The notes under the pieces are model-generated. The model was not told where the DNA came from. It saw nothing but the letters and a program-made list of their open reading frames with translations, and searched no databases. The position numbers and the translations under genes were made by a program. A stretch of DNA of 64,000 bases from Cycas panzhihuaensis (taxonomy: Eukaryota > Cycadophyta), in the NCBI GenBank assembly GCA_023213395.1, contig CM041465.1, forward strand, positions 113,591,741 through 113,655,740, read 5' to 3'. Of this stretch, positions 32,433 to 44,339 are shown one piece after another. Positions within the stretch are counted from its first letter, which is position 1, and every line of letters begins with the position of its first letter.

Positions 32433-35400
32433 TGATATTAGAGCATGTAGGTCACGCATAGGTAGATGAATGTTATCAGAGGTCTAATTGATGGTGCCAG
32501 GTTATGCTGGCTTACCCTTAGTAAATTGGCATGTCCAATAACCCTACAGAATAATCATGATAGTGTAGATGATCATTGAGCATCCTGAGATCCTTTTGTC
32601 CATTGTTTGCAGGTACTGTGAGCTACATGGAGGTGTGTGGATGAGTGTTAACCCTGTTGCTAGCTATGTAAGTGTCGTTTGAGCCTGCTAAAGGTTTCAA
32701 ATCCCTGATTGTTGATGCCAATGAGTTTGTCTATGACATAGTTGATTGCCAGTCCCCTGTTGCTAATGGGAGAGTGTTGAAACCCTAGCGAGTCATTGTA
32801 GTTCCATGAAGACAATATTACAGTCAAATAATAAGGGCATGCTCATTATATTAAATAATCATCTAATACTTAGGGTTTTAATATATATATTGTGTCACCA
32901 CTACATGTCAATATATATAATTACCCTGATATATTTAAGATGTTATGCATAAAAATAATTGCGCTAAATTGATTCACCTACTTAAAATCTAATACGTGAT
33001 GAATAATGGTCGCTACCTCTTTGCACTCTGTATGAAAGATAAAATTGCTCATATATATTTCATATTGTAGCTACCCTTTAAATTTTATTTGGAAGCTACG
33101 TGATTTATTGTGCCCACATAAGTTTATCTACAGTCTGCATGGTTATGTAACTGACTATTTTTCTATTCTGCGCATTGATGTTCCGTGTGATTATTAATTA
33201 TATCACCCATCTATTAAACCTATTCACTGTTGTGAAATGATGTTCACTCATCTCCACGTGATGATCTACGTCTAAATACCTTACATGATGATGGTACAAT
33301 CTACATTGATTCTCTTTGGGAGCTACCTGTGAATACGGTCTGCGTAGCTATCTGTTTGTTGTTTGCACCTAAAATCGTTGAGTTGCACTGGCTTTGTTAA
33401 TATGACCTCATTTATGACTTGTGTATTGCGTATTGTCTATACATATGTTGTACGGTTCCCATGTATACACACAGTGATAATCACCCAGTCGTTGTCTATC
33501 GCCAAAACACAATCCGTGTATATTACAATTCATCACCAATCTTTATGATTAATGCGTGGTTCGCCTATAGATACAACTCGTGATAACTATAATCACCATT
33601 ATCTTCTTTCTCAAGTCTCCATAACTGATTTGAGTATTATCATATTTGATAATATGTCCTTTGAGCCTCCATTCATATTTGCGTTTTGTCGATTTATATA
33701 TTTGTGATTTTTGATATATTATGATATTTATCGAATAGTTATTTCAATATATATTAAGTCACCATTTTTATATAATTCTTTTATCTTTATATTTTATCAA
33801 ATCACTTTAAGACTTGAATGCCTTTTGTCCTTTTGATTATGTTATCTTGATTGAAGTTATCTTAGTATATTGATATCTCTATTATTTGATATACTTTGTC
33901 ATTCTATGATATCTTTTGGTATTTGATGAAAGTATATTCTTTTAAAAGTGGGTTAAATATATTTTACAAGGCTTCAATTTTATAATCTTTTAGTAACAAT
34001 AAGCTGGTATATCACTCTTTGGGTGATTAGTTGATGATTTGAGGTGCACTCTTGATGATTGTTTAACAGTGAAATATGAATCTCTTGCATGCAATGGCAT
34101 GAGAGATGAGGCGAGTTTAGGCTCTTTAGTAGGTGGTTGCATGAAAGAGTGTTATGGCAATGTGAATGGGTGTATGAATGAGTAAGTTGGATGATGGGTG
34201 AGAGTAGGGGACATGAAGCATTTAAATGTTCTTTATATACAAGTGCATGAGAGAGCATTGGTGGTGAGATGGGTAATTTGTTGCGATGTTGTGTGCTTGC
34301 TGCATGTGATTACATGGCAAGTTTTGGGCATATGTTGTGTGGTTTTAAGGGCAATAGAAGGGAAAATTTGGGTGTGCTTGTAGGGTAAGATGAGGCATCA
34401 TGTTACCTCCTTGAATGTGTTTTACATAAGAGAGGTTGATAGGCAAGTTAAGGACGATGATGGGCAAAGTTTGGGCGAAGAAGGGTAAGAGCATGAGACA
34501 CCTAAATTACAACTTAATGCAAACTCTGTTACTGTTTGAGTATGGCATTAATCATTGCAATAAAATTCATGATTTATGTTGTTGATTTAGTGAAATATAA
34601 GTGTGATTTATTCATGATTTACATTCAAGTTTAGTTGCATTAGATGTATATGAGGTGATAAAGTTCAGAATTTGCTAGTATGATTGTCATTTGTGATGGA
34701 CCATTATACGTTGATTAGTTGGATTGTTAGCATGATGTTTGTGGCCTTGTTTGATGTTAGTTCAACATAGGTGAACATCTAAATAAGTATGATGTGGAAC
34801 CGAAGTAAAGTGCTTAATGAAATTTAAGTGTGAATGGAAAGGTTTAAGATGAGAATCCTTAAAATCAGTTATGCCTGTGTCATGGTATGTATAGTTGGCC
34901 TATCAAGTTACATTGTAGGTGAGTATCATGATGCAGATGGTGAGGTTGGTGCATATTGTGGTTTACCTCCCATGGTTTTGTTGGCATAAGCTGTAGTGGA
35001 CAGGTATGGGTACCACTGTTATGACTGTTTATGGCATAATTTCCTCTCATAATTTTAGTTTGGACCAAGTTAAAAGCCTTCCATTCATTCTCTTTTATAC
35101 ATTGGAGTGCATACATCTTAGACAAGGATTGCAGCAGCAGGATTGCAAGCATTTAAATCCTATGAGTTGTTTAGCTTACAAACAATGTGATCTACAAGGG
35201 AAATGCATGTGATTAGTCTAGATGTTAATAGAGTTGTTGATGTATCATGCTGAGTATCATTTGGTTATAGGTTTTATCCTTCATTACTTTACTTTTCCAT
35301 GTCATTATTCAGTAGGTGTGGAGGTTTGTTTGTCTAACATTGTGCTTGAGATGAAAGGTAGACTTAGTGACAAGTTGATGATGAGGAGTTGTTAGTTGTG

Positions 35401-36016
35401 TAGATATGGATTGCAACCCCATGTTCTATTAATAGTTGAAGACCTGCAAGATGATGGAAGATCATGGATCAGCATGCTTGTCAAAACTTGAGATAGATAC
35501 CAATATTCTTATGGGTACAGATTCAGGATGGAGAGTTGTATTGAAGCAAAGAACTTGGTTGATTTTCAAGTTAGTAAGCTTGTTGCACAGGATGTTTAGT
35601 AGAAGAAGGATTAAGGTATGATGAGATATTTAGCACCAGTCTCTAGTTTATTGGTCTATTTGATCCTTACTTTAGCAGCTTCAGATAGTTGGGTATCATA
35701 TCATATTATATAAGTGTTTTTTAATGAAGACTTGAAGAGGCAATTCACATGGTTTAAGTGGCTCATCCTCTTGGTTTAGTCAGAGGAATATAGCTAAGTT
35801 GAATGGACAAGTGTCACGTTCAAAGAGAGTTGTATGGTTGTAGGTCTATTAGAGCATTTCCAAAGAATTGAGCACAAACGAGACATGGCACCTTTACATC
35901 TAAGTGCAGATCGCTACATCAACATTCATGCATATTGGGCTGAGTAAAGTTATCCTTAAGAGGGGATTTATTCCCAATGATAATCTTTATTTCCCCATAT
36001 TTTCATTAAGAGGGGA

Positions 36017-36341
36017 TGTTAAAATATGTGACCATACCACCTAATGTAAAGTGAGCCTTCTATTTTTGTGCCTAATTATGTAGAGGAATAGTCTCAATTG
36101 TAGTGACTTAATGGATGTAATTGTAATTATATTTGGTACTTTAGATCTATAAATATAGATCAAAGTCCACCTTTGATGTAACATCATTTTTGTCATAATG
36201 TGAATATTATTCATTTGTGGGTTTTCACCCGTAAGGGTTTCCCACGACAATATCTTATCCTGTGCGATTTACTTCTGGTTGTTATTTGCCTGATGTGAAA
36301 GATCCTATCGACCTTGCTTACTGTAGTTGCATTTTCTAACA
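36017..36341 (+). repeat. 3' LTR of the inserted copia element
   Basis: Starts TGTTAAAATATG after a purine tract and ends TTTCTAACA. CTATAAATATAGATC is a likely TATA box. Host copia sequence resumes at once. Confidence 0.85.
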
Positions 36342-37580
36342 CCCAACACAACTCAAATTGATAAGGTAAATGAAGTGATTAATGAAGAGTCCCCTTGTAT
36401 ATAAGAACAAGGTAAATTCTCATATTGAAAGGAAATTATCATCTCAAATAGCTCCAAAGAACACCTATGGCATTAACGCCTAAGTCATTTGAACATGCAA
36501 AGCTTGGACCTCATGTTAAAGCTCCAAATGGTACATGATTTACATAAAATTAAGAGGTACAACAATATATATGAGGCCTGTCTAATAGAAAAGCACTAAA
36601 GAGAAAAATTTCCTTCTAAGAATACGTGGAGCTCCTCAACGCCATTAAAGATGGTCCACCCAGACATTTCCAGGTTGGTACCTATCTAACCACTCAATAA
36701 AAACTGGCATTTCATCATATTCATATATGACTTCTCAAGGAAAATGTGGGTTTGTTTCCTTAGAAATAACTATAAAACCCTAAATAAATTTAAAGAGTTC
36801 AAAGTTACCATAGAAAAGAAAAGTAGAAAGATAATCAAGCTCCTTAGATTTGATAATAGTAGTGAGTATATTTCTAATCAGTTCGACATTTTGGGTAAGG
36901 AACATGGCATGCAACATCAGTTCTCATCTCCCCACACACCTCAACAAAATGGTGTAATCAAAAGAATGAATTAGACATTGATAAATAAAGGAAAAGCCAT
37001 GCTTAGTGTTGCAAATCCTACCACTAGATCTTGGGTTGATGCCACAACCATAACTACTTATCTAACTAATATAAGTCCTAGAATTATAGTTAAGAATATT
37101 ACTCCTGAAGAAGTTTAGTCAGGTTAGAAACCATCGGTAGCACTCGTGAAGATATTTAGATGCAATGCATATAAATATATTTCAAAGGACAATAAAAAGA
37201 AGCTTGATAATAAGAGCCTGAAATGCATCTTCCTTAGCTATGTACTTGGTTGCAGAGCCTATAAAGTATTTGACATGGTTGGGAACCAAGTTTACGCAAC
37301 ACGGGATATAATATTTATAGAAGACTCATAAGACCTACCTCCACCTCAACCTTATATTATAGCAGTAGAAGAAGTTTGTGCATCTTAAGTGACTCTTAGA
37401 CAAATTATGGAGCCACCAATACTAGCCTCCTCCTACACTCCAGCTCCTTCATTGATTCTAATAGCATCTGCATCAGCAACTCAAAAAAGTACAACTTTAC
37501 CTCCAATTGTAATTGATGACCTTCAGGTAAAAGCCATTAGCATTCAACCACCTCCTAATGGATATAACAATTATTAATGG
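36342..37580 (+). pseudogene. Copia integrase relic (unit B)
   Basis: Counterpart of 23420-24650. Core: KLLRFDNSSEYIS with Asp kept, QQNGVIKRMN where Glu is Lys, as in unit A. The shared E-to-K change shows that the copia was already dead when the unit was duplicated. C-terminal frame at 37146-37331. Confidence 0.88.
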
Positions 37581-38975
37581 ATGTTCCTCATCCCATAACT
37601 GCTAAAAGGCCTTACAAAATATGACACTCACAAAGCTCACCTTATAGCAAAAGGTTTTAAATAATAAAAGGGGATTGATTATGACAAGACCTTTACATCG
37701 GTAGCCAACGTGATCACATTACATTTGGTTATGTCCTTAGCAATCTAATTTAGTTAGCATATTTAGCAAATGGATGTGAAGGGTACTTTCCTTAATAGAG
37801 ACCTTAAAGAAGAGGTTTTCTTGAAACAACACCCCATCTATACTATTCCAAGATAAGAACACTCAGTATATAGACTTGAAAATTCCATCTATAGACTGAA
37901 ATAAGCACAATGTACCTAGTGTATAAAGATTGATGCCATCCTTAACTAGTATGGATTCAATTATTCACCCTATGACCTAGATCTTTACATTCGGGTTAGA
38001 GATAATTTGACTGCAATCATTGTTCTCAATGTAGATGATCTTGTAATCATTGACAACGACACATATGGCCTTACTTGGCTTCAATCATAATTGAAAAGTA
38101 ATTGTGAGATAATAGATCTTAGGTTACTCCACTACTTCCTTGAACATTATATTTGACAAGAACTAAGACACATCTTCCAAACTCAAATAAAGTATGTCAA
38201 TGAGCTTTTCAAAATATTCAAGATGACAATATATAAAATAGCATCAATTCCTATGGAGAAAGGAACTAAGCCAAACCTAAATAAACAAGAAAAGCCTTTT
38301 GATCCCACTTTGTACAGATAATTAGTTGGAAGCCTCATCTATTTCACCCACACTCTTATGGATATTTTATATGAAGTAGGGATCTATTGTAGTTACATAT
38401 CATAACCAAAAGTATCTCATTAGAAAGTCTCCACTAGGATTCTCAAATATATCCATGGCACACATCAGTTTGGCGTTAAGTATTACCAATCTAATTCCCC
38501 TATATTATAGGGACATACATATGTTGAATGGGCAGGTTGCCAAGACACACACAACTCAACTTCAGGTTATTATTTTGATGTAAATTTAGCTGTGATCTTG
38601 TGGAGCTGTAATAAGTAGCCAAGTATTTTTATTTCCTCCATAAAAAAAAAATATAGAGCAATTGTCGATCATAGAACTAAGTTGATTTGTCTTAGAAACA
38701 TTCTTGCTGAACTTGGGACTTCAACAACATACACCCATCATCCTCTATGACCATAATCAAAGTGTATTAGAGATGGAATCTTATATTTTGTGGTAGAATC
38801 AAACACATTGATGTCCATCATCACTTCATCCATGAACATGTCTAGAATGGAGAAGTTGATTTCGTCTATCATCCAATTGAGGACCAGGTTGTGGACATCT
38901 TCACCAAAGCTCTTAGCAAATCAAAGTTTAAACATGATCTTAGTATCAGAAGAAATGAAGCTTCTATTAAGGGAT
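37581..38975 (+). pseudogene. Copia RT and RNase H relic (unit B)
   Basis: RT pieces YDKTFTSVANVI and QMDVKGTFLNRDLKEEVF. The YVDD box reads NVDD here. RNase H ends with HIDVHHHFIH and EDQVVDIFTKALSKSKF. Slightly longer than in unit A at 37836-37866. Confidence 0.87.
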
Positions 38976-38977
38976 GG

Positions 38978-39240
38978 TGTTAAAACCATGTAATAGCACC
39001 CATCATTTCTTAGATTTCATATAATTTATGCACATTATATAATATTAGGGCGACCCCTTGTTATAATTGAATATTATTATATCAACTAGTCACGTCTACC
39101 TTAGTTGTTGCTTAGTCAGCCTATTATATCATTCAAATATTGGCAAGTTGCCTATAAATTAAGACCCGCACCATTATATTATATATTGGATTATGATTAA
39201 TGTAGAAGATCCTCCCAAATAGAGCTCGACATGGTGACAA
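38978..39240 (+). repeat. Copia 3' LTR (unit B)
   Basis: Starts TGTTAAAACC, counterpart of 25998. Right end approximate. Confidence 0.6.
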
Positions 39241-41280
39241 ATTCACTCGTACTTTGTCCATATGAGTTATGCTTATTTATTTCACATGTTTTATTGCATA
39301 GTTATATTATTCTAATTAATATATTGATTAAAGCACATGATTTCTTAGATTTTGAAGTATTTAACACTAGAGATGTCCTTTGCAAGGAATTCCTTAACAA
39401 TTTCTAAACCTTGACCCATGCAAAGGTTTTTGCACTTTGATAACTCTTAGGTAATCTCTATTAACTTCCTTGTTTATGTGTGTATATAAGTAGTGCACAA
39501 TTTATATAAATTGTTTAAGTCACATTGATGGAGATCTTACAATGTAATCGTTTATTAACTCCCTACCAACCCCATAGAATTATGAGGTAATTGTATGTAT
39601 CTAAGTAAATGCCTTAAAATAACACCATTATATCATGCTTATCACTTTTACTTCCCAAAATGTTATGCTTACTAGTAACATTACACACACCTAGCTACTA
39701 ACTACCATATTACCTTGTATTACCTAATAGTTGTAATTTTGTTTAGTCTTTATAGATATCAATTTTAATAACCCTTGTTATATATAAGTTAGTACCATTC
39801 TTGAATTTAACTCTCTTATAACATTTGATTATGGTTAACCTCCTAACATTATTTCTTTTACTATCATCTAGACAATCACTACTTGCATATTGAGATCATC
39901 ACATTTATGAAAATACCCTTAATACTCATTGAATTAATACTCCATGACTCTGTTTCTAAAGTGCCCATGTTCATTGCGTTCACTTACACTGGCCACATAC
40001 TTCTCATCCCACCTTGTTTCCCTACCAATTATTCTCATCTCATATTTATAAATATGACAATATATTCAACATTTATAGCTCCATTGCCAAATATACCACG
40101 TGTATCTACCTTACCTTTCACATTGTCTTGTATCACCCTTCTATTAATTATCACTTTTGAAAACTATCATCCATGAATACAAAAATGATTAGCAGTGTTA
40201 AATTTATCCATCCTTATATCTCATTTGATCCATTATCATGATAACTAATGGATTTGTCACATCTTCTCTAGTTTATGGTCAAGAATCTATAATTCCCATT
40301 AAAAGTAAAATTCATTCCCTTTATTTATATATCTGCAACCAACTTTTGAATTGTATAACATTTGAGACTTGGCTCATTAAGCTAGAAAAGGTTGGTGAAG
40401 GTGTGACTTAAACAATCTAGAAGATATCAGAATGCAACCTAATTTAACATATGATAAAATTATTTTTCTTTCTTTCTTTTACCCTATTGAACTCATTTTT
40501 CTTTTTAACAAAGTTAATGATGAATTTGCACCGATAAATTTCATTCTTGTTGGTAAGGTACTCTTGTAGTAATTGAGATTATTCATAATGGTTCATATCA
40601 TGTTTCCATCATCTCTGATAAGCCCCACTGTAATCCTTCTAGCATAATCCATCTCAAACGTTGTATCCGTAAATGGTATTTTCAAATAACCATAGATTGA
40701 GTTCTTTCTATTTTCTATTATTTGTACTTATTACAGTTTATTTGTGCTTGAGTTCTTGTCATTAACACAATTCTCAAGTTTTTTCTAATTTCTATTAATA
40801 ATGTTTAAGAGAGCCTTAATTTTGAGTATGCAATCTATCATTTGATACCATGTTATTGCGTATGATTTCTATCTTACGTTTCTATCATCATAGCTACATT
40901 CTAATGGCAACATCCCATGTCCTTTATAAATAAGAACCTTTAACAATTGCAAAATTAAGACATGGTAGTAGGATTTAAAATAAGGTTATAGAGCAAGGTG
41001 GAGTATGAACCGTTACTTTAAGTAAATGAGAGCATTAATGGTATGAAACATCTTTAGAAAATAATGAGCTGACTCAGTTTCACATGCGCTATGCCGATTT
41101 CCTTAGTTGTGTCCTTAGTGCGGTTCTTTGTGAAGTGTTCTAGTTTTTGGTGTGACGAGAAGTATTAGCAAGGGCATAGCCATCCAACAAAATTACTCCA
41201 TGCTATCCTTCCCTAAGGGAAGAGGACGGGGAGGAGTTCTAAGAAGAGAGACGTATGGTGTGTCTATGTGTTGTGGTCCG
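39241..41280. repeat. Non-coding end of unit B with gypsy integrase scrap
   Basis: Counterpart of 26271-28320. The gypsy integrase piece lies at about 40235-40690 with the same LVYGQESIIPIK block. No functional gene. Confidence 0.7.
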
Positions 41281-41497
41281 CCTCAGATATAAGTCGGCCG
41301 CACGCATATCTGGATCCATATATAGTAGTAAGCTGTACAGGTTAGACATCACGATTCTATTGTGTGTGGAGGCGCTTTAACTTGTGCGTATTGTTATTGT
41401 CCGGTTCAATAATTTCTGCAAAGTATCTAGGATCGAAAATAATTCGATACACACGCTGAAATAATTGCTTGGTTGATCTGTTGGCAGAGGTTTCGGT

Positions 41498-42594
41498 ATG
41501 GAGAGCGCAGTTTATTGCAAACAGCCTTACACAAGTCGTCGTATTAAAGAGTCACAGTCCAATAACGGGAAGAAACAGGAGCGTGATGAGAAGAGATGTA
41601 ACCATGTACATGCTGTTGCGTCCCATAACAAAGATGGGCACTACGTGTTTGAGGTTGGAGAAAACATAACATCTCTGTACAAGATTACTAGCAAACTGAG
41701 CGAAGGAACTTTTGGTAGAGTTTTAAATTGTTGGGATGGTGAAAAGCAAGAGCACAGTGAATGGCAATATGGTGTTGTAGCTATGACTGAAATTGACATT
41801 CTTCGCAGGATAGCAGAGTTTGATACCAATGGATCCCGCGTCTGCCTGAAATTGAAGACTTGGTTCGACCGAGTTTATACGATTTATTATGTAGAAACAA
41901 TCACCGGCTCTTGTCTATTGTTCTGATTCGAGAATTCGCACGTCAGCTGTTGGAGGCTGTTGCATTCATTCATGAGCTCAATCTCTCACATACTGAGAAC
42001 ATTCTTCTCGTCTCCTCAGAATATCTGTATCTACTTGACAAGAATTCTTCAGATTGTAAGAATTGTTATAAGTGCATTTCCTCGTCAAGTGCAATTAAAC
42101 ATATAGATTTTGGTAATGCCAAATTTGAGAATGAATACCATGGCAAGATAGTTACCACGAGAGGATACCAAACACCTGAGGTGGTGATGGGTGTTGGATG
42201 GAGTTATCCTATCGATTTGTGGAGTGTTGGGTGCATTTTGGCAGAATTATTTTGTGGAAATGCCCTTTTTCAGATCGATGATGATTTGGAACACCTTGCG
42301 ATGATGCCACGGGTATTGGGACCAATTCCTCAATATATGATAAAATGGACTGTTGATTGTGGAAGGGAGTACATTAGAAATGGTAGGGAACTCAACTGGT
42401 CATGGGGTGCTGCATCGAGAGACAAAGTTCGAGCAGTCGAGAGATTGCCTTGCCTACAGAATCTTGTTAATCAAAATGGGGATCCCTCGTCAGAAATCCT
42501 CATTGATTTGCTTCGTGGTTTGTTTAAGTTTGACCCGAGGGAGCGTCTTTCAGCTAAGGAAGCTTTGAAGCACCATTTCTTCAAACTAAAATGA
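41498..42594 (+). pseudogene. LAMMER/AFC-type kinase pseudogene, copy C (most complete)
   Basis: Intronless from an ATG to TGA. N-terminus (residues 1-45) Lys/Arg-rich, then HYVFEVGENITSLYKI and the Gly loop LSEGTFGRVLNCWD (first Gly is Ser). The VAIK lysine segment is deleted: VVA runs straight into MTEIDIL. After WFD about a dozen residues are missing and the frame shifts to the 41860 frame (RPSLYDLL). The catalytic loop reads LSHTENILL: the D-L-K-P containing the catalytic Asp is gone. DFG is present (HIDFGNAKFE), P+1 GVGWSYPIDLWSVGC intact, signature EHLAMMPRVLGPIPQYM with Pro for Glu. Ends ALKHHFFKLK. Loss of both Lys and Asp means no catalysis. About 160 bp before the ATG lacks counterpart in A and B and may be the 5' UTR of the original mRNA. 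Confidence 0.88.
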
Positions 42595-43960
42595 ATGTAG
42601 ATGTAATCCCCGGGAATCAATCACTCCTGGTAGTGAGTCATCTATGTTATGTTGTCAATATTAGTAACGTCCAAACGAAATGAAAGAAAACGACTTTTAG
42701 GCTCTTTATTTGTCTAGTAAACATTTCGATTCTTAAATTTAATTATTTTTTGTGATAGTTTGAGTATTGATTGGGTGGGTTTCTTATAACATTTTTTCAA
42801 ATCTGATCATATATCTCGTTGCACCTGAGTTAAGGAGCCATGCATCATATTCAAGTTGTATAGAAAGAGCTGTAAAGAATAGGTTATGGAACGAGGAATC
42901 AAAATTGTATACCACATTGCTTCCCTATTATTGATTATTATGTTGGTTCCTTTAATTTTTGATAGTGAATTACTAGTCATTTTCCTTGAGTGGGTCTCAT
43001 ATTTCAATTATGTTGGTAGAATTGGCCTTGTGGTTAGAATGATAGTCCTTCTTACTGTTGAATAAGGCCTTTTTATTGGAAATATGGACCTCCTTATTAC
43101 AAAATGGGACCTCGCTATTATGGAAAATGGGCTCTAAGATATATGATTAGATTTTAAAAAATGTTAGAAGAAACTCACCCAATCGACACTCAAACTATCA
43201 CAAAAGATAATTAAATTTAAGAATCAAAATGTTTACTAGACGAATAAAGAGCTTAAAAGTCATTTTCTTTCATTTTGTTTGGACATTACTAATATTGACA
43301 ACATAACGTAGATGATGCACTATCAGGAGCGAGTGATTCCCAGACATTACATCTATGTTTATTTTAGTTTGAAGAAATGGTGCTTCAAAGCTTCCTTAGC
43401 AGAAAGACGCTCCCTTGGGTCAAACTTCAACAAAGCATGAAGCAAATCAATGAGGGTTTCTGATGAGGGATCCCCATTTTGATTAGCAAGATTTTATAGG
43501 CAAGGCAATCTCTCGACTACTCGAACTTTGTCTCTCGATGTAGCACCCCATGGCCAGTTGAGTTCCCTACCATTTCTAATGTACTCCCTTCCACAATCAA
43601 CAGTCCATTTTATCATATATTGAGGAATTGGTCCCAATACCCGTGGCATCATCGCAAGGTGTTCCAAATCATCATCGATCTGAAAAAGGGCATTTCCACA
43701 AAATAATTCTGCCAAAATGCACCCAACACTCCACAAATCGATAGGATAACTCCATCCAACACCCATCACCACCTCAGGTGTTTGGTATCCTCTCGTGGTA
43801 ACTATCTTGCCATGGTATTTATTCTCAAATTTGGCATTACCAAAATCTATATGTTTAATTGCACTTGACGAGGGAATGCACTTATAACAATTTTTACAAT
43901 CTGAAGAATTCTTGTCAAGTAGATACAGATATTCTGAGGAGACAAGAAGAATGTTCTTAG
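41993..43960. repeat. Long inverted repeat (kinase palindrome)
   Basis: Left arm 41993-42816, right arm 43137-43960, loop 42817-43136. Arms hold the kinase 3' part, its 3' UTR-like tail and about 60 bp of copia sequence; the loop is the continuation of that copia piece (reverse complement of about 22740-23060). The outer 430 bp of the arms differ at about 1% of positions, the inner 370 bp at about 8%. Read-through RNA would fold into a hairpin of about 0.8 kb. Confidence 0.9.
43359..43960 (-). pseudogene. LAMMER/AFC-type kinase pseudogene, copy D (inverted)
   Basis: Minus-strand copy of the C-terminal 200 codons. Starts within the segment after the catalytic loop (LVSSEYLYLLD), keeps HIDFGNAKFE, VVMGVGWSYPIDLWSVGC and EHLAMMPRVLG, identical there to copy C including the Pro in LAMMPR. 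After LPCL a TAA replaces Gln; the rest is ALKHHFFKLK and TAA. It cannot make a kinase. Confidence 0.88.
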
Positions 43961-44265
43961 TCTTTCGATGTATTGGATGTATTGTATGGAGAAGAGGTTA
44001 CTGCTTGTTGTTTCTATGAGTATTCTACTATATATTATGTATATTTCCCCATTCTTCGATATTAAAGAATGATACCTTTCCTGTATGGATATTTCATGTT
44101 ATATTTAGTGTATATGTGAAGCTTTGACTTTCTAATTTATTTATTATATTATCTCTAGTTTAAGAACATGTATGTTAAATTTTAGTTTTAATTTTTGTAA
44201 CTAGTTACAAAATAGTTTATATCTTGGTGATGGTTTCTAGTTATTGGGACCTAGTTTTCCCAACA
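43961..44265 (+). repeat. Truncated 5' LTR of copia element 3
   Basis: Matches 48526-48825 (CATTCTACTA...TAGTTTTCC) and ends CCCAACA before the primer site. The first third of the LTR is missing. Confidence 0.82.
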
Positions 44266-44339
44266 AGCGATATCAGAGCCACTTTTATTTTTTCAATGAG
44301 TTTATAAAGATTTTGGTGTCATCTTTTTCTGTACCAAAT

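Larger units (their letters stand above)
32229..36341 (+). mobile_element. Copia element inserted in unit B
   Basis: A truncated 5' LTR (32229-32432), tRNA-Met-like primer site TGATATTAGAGC at 32433, a decayed interior, purine tract TTAAGAGGGGA and a 325-bp 3' LTR. Coding survives only as RT traces at about 35430-35800: RYDEIF, then in another frame APVSSLLVYLILTLAASDSW. 32450-35400 shows no recognisable domain and may include other insertions. The left end removed about 120 bp of LTR and about 240 bp of the host copia. Confidence 0.8.
28321..41280. repeat. Tandem unit B
   Basis: Same order as unit A (1-2721 plus 22060-28320, 8.98 kb). Without the copia insertion it measures about 8.85 kb; about 240 bp matching 23180-23419 were lost at the insertion. 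Similarity runs over coding relics and non-coding DNA alike, so it is a segmental tandem duplication and not two independent insertions. Confidence 0.88.

Noticed and set aside
33980-34383. Overlapping frames on both strands in the inserted copia element
   Set aside because: Short, repetitive His/Ser-rich or Val/Cys-rich translations with no motif.
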